A DNA stretch of 64,000 bases from Marsupella aquatica (Eukaryota; Marchantiophyta), in the NCBI GenBank assembly GCA_973895155.1, contig OZ316893.1:9176001-9240000 (forward strand). The letters run 5' to 3'. Shown one piece after another: positions 63,201 to 64,000 of this stretch. Each line of letters begins with the position of its first letter. Within the stretch, counting starts at the first letter, position 1. Below the pieces are notes generated by a model. That model did not search any database. It saw only the letters and a program-made list of their open reading frames with translations, and was not told where the DNA came from. The translations under genes and the position numbers were made by a program.

Positions 63201-64000
63201 AAATTTGCGCGAATGGGATTGATACCTCTCTTTAGCGCCAATATTTGACCGATAATACTGTTTTAAAATCCGATCTCTGTGGTATGATAATCTCTGTGAT
63301 ATGATAATTGCCCAACTTTGAGTGAGGTAGGTCCAAGAATATGTTACAGTCCTCCTGTTTCTAAATCTACACACGGAGAATTGGGTTTCCTCTCTCACTA
63401 CCCGTTCTGAGTGCATTGAACTATTACAATGTCGTAGCGAGCTGGAGCATATATACTAGTAAGCTTACTTGTAGCTTACTATTATAGCTTACTTGTTCGA
63501 TATGGAATTTACACGTCAATGGGTTTGTACTTGTTCTTGCAATTCTTCCTTCCGAAACATACACTACTGTCAAAGCTATCTGAAATCGCGTCATTCGCCT
63601 AGTTTTCGAGAGCTCTAGAAATGAGATTTCATTGCTCCAAAATCGATCATGCAATGCAGGGTAATTAATGCAAGACATGGTTGCACTTGAAATTACAGGT
63701 GGACGGGAGGCAACTGAGTTGTTTTTTTATTTTGTGTTTCCCAGGGAACTCAATAACAACAGCCTATATGGTCCAATCCCAGATTTCAGCAATCTTCAGC
63801 ACCTTCAATCGATGTAAGTGTCTAGCGATTACTTTAGCTGTGCTGGAATTTGTTACCAAGTACAAGTGAGAAATCAAGAATGTATGTTTTCGATATTTCA
63901 CCATCGTGGGCGCTTGGTTTGAGCTCACATACCTTTGCCCGTTGATCACGTTTGCGAACCTTCATGCACTCTACGTACAAAACGCTCTAAGTCTGTAATG
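57224..64000 (+). CDS. Malectin-like LRR receptor-like kinase B, 3'-truncated by the window
   Basis: Seven exons are visible: 57224-57317, 57883-58227, 61190-61421, 62085-62560, 62749-62878, 63084-63155 and 63745-63813. Every exon keeps the phase of the matching exon in copy A, and exons 1, 2, 5, 6 and 7 have exactly the same length (94, 345, 130, 72, 69). Exon 3 is 15 nt and exon 4 is 3 nt shorter. Protein order so far is signal peptide (VLLVIGVVWISTVAG), malectin-like domain ([38 protein letters not shown]), LRR N-cap ([16 protein letters not shown]) and two LRR exons. No stop or frameshift interrupts it, so it is probably functional. Remaining LRR exons, transmembrane segment and kinase lie beyond 64000. 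Intron 2 (58228-61189) is 2,962 bp against 577 bp in A and contains inserted DNA. Acceptors and donors are GT-AG throughout. Confidence 0.87.
58735..59176. repeat. Inverted repeat in intron 2 of kinase B
   Basis: Left arm (about 58741-58860) and right arm (about 59045-59170) are reverse complements: ggaagcgcca / tggcgcttcc, cacacgcacattgcaggata / tatcctgcaatgtgcgtgtg, acttgtgttggagc / gctccaacatgagt, and attacagcccacac / gtgtgggctgtagt. The spacer is about 185 bp. Arm identity by eye is roughly 75-80 percent. It looks like a foldback or MITE-type insertion within the expanded intron. Confidence 0.8.
59441..59905 (-). pseudogene. Antisense Lys/Glu-rich ORF relic inside intron 2 of kinase B
   Basis: The 59441-59761 frame (106 codons as started, open leftward in its reading to about 59853) gives a charged, repetitive protein: KKIEDKGAEVQATDDKDAAL, ILGKGSAVKKAEDTPQ. 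A second overlapping frame upstream (about 59905-59760) reads KGPTPGDSKEQATKNRGERE and IEEMLIEQKEEGIQE before a stop, as if one charged protein were split by a frameshift. Composition resembles disordered or Gag-like basic regions, but no domain can be named. It probably arrived with the DNA that enlarged this intron. Confidence 0.35.

Overview
The window is nuclear DNA from a land plant. Its genes are plant families with GT-AG introns: an ABC1-like (ABC1K) plastid kinase, a plastid-type Trp/Tyr permease, GDP-L-fucose synthase, a MAP65 microtubule bundler, and two malectin-like leucine-rich-repeat receptor kinases. Gene density is low (six confident genes plus one unidentified ORF), introns run mostly 60-700 bp, intergenic DNA is moderately AT-rich, and two genes are single-exon. 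A bryophyte-type genome, perhaps a liverwort, would fit, but that is inference. I saw no bacterial, organellar, rRNA or CRISPR signal and no convincing tRNA.

Layout. 0.7-4.2 kb (+): ABC1K3-like kinase, six exons, 5' end not found. 5.1-6.0 kb (-): a decayed gene of unknown family. 6.5-6.8 kb: a 119-bp tandem duplication. 9.0-10.6 kb (-): intronless Trp/Tyr permease-family protein. 12.1-13.2 kb (-): intronless GDP-L-fucose synthase, with a purine-rich 69-bp minisatellite just upstream. 14-25 kb: gene-free and repeat-rich, including an inverted repeat of about 1.15 kb (20.4-21.5 kb). 25.1-27.0 kb: GC-rich leader and promoter region of MAP65. 27.0-31.3 kb (+): MAP65, reconstructed as twelve exons and 665 residues. 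33.1-33.9 kb: a repeat block homologous to 10.8-11.2 kb, with three 112-bp units. 34.3-36.1 kb (-): ruined leucine-rich-repeat gene. 38.4-39.8 kb (+): a 487-residue acidic ORF of unknown function. 40-45 kb: tandem repeats, palindromes and a second decayed unidentified ORF. 45.8-53.7 kb and 57.2 kb to the window end (+): two tandemly duplicated malectin-LRR receptor kinases about 11.4 kb apart. The second runs off the window.

The genes do not form one pathway. The ABC1K kinase and the permease are probably plastid proteins, GDP-fucose synthase is cytosolic, MAP65 acts on spindle, phragmoplast and cortical microtubules, and the receptor kinases sit at the plasma membrane. The most structured part is the receptor-kinase duplication: exon phases are kept exactly, while intron 2 of the second copy has grown from 577 bp to 2,962 bp and holds a foldback element and an antisense lysine/glutamate-rich ORF relic. 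Splice sites were read by eye from GT-AG boundaries, phase continuity and protein-family continuity; no transcript data were available.
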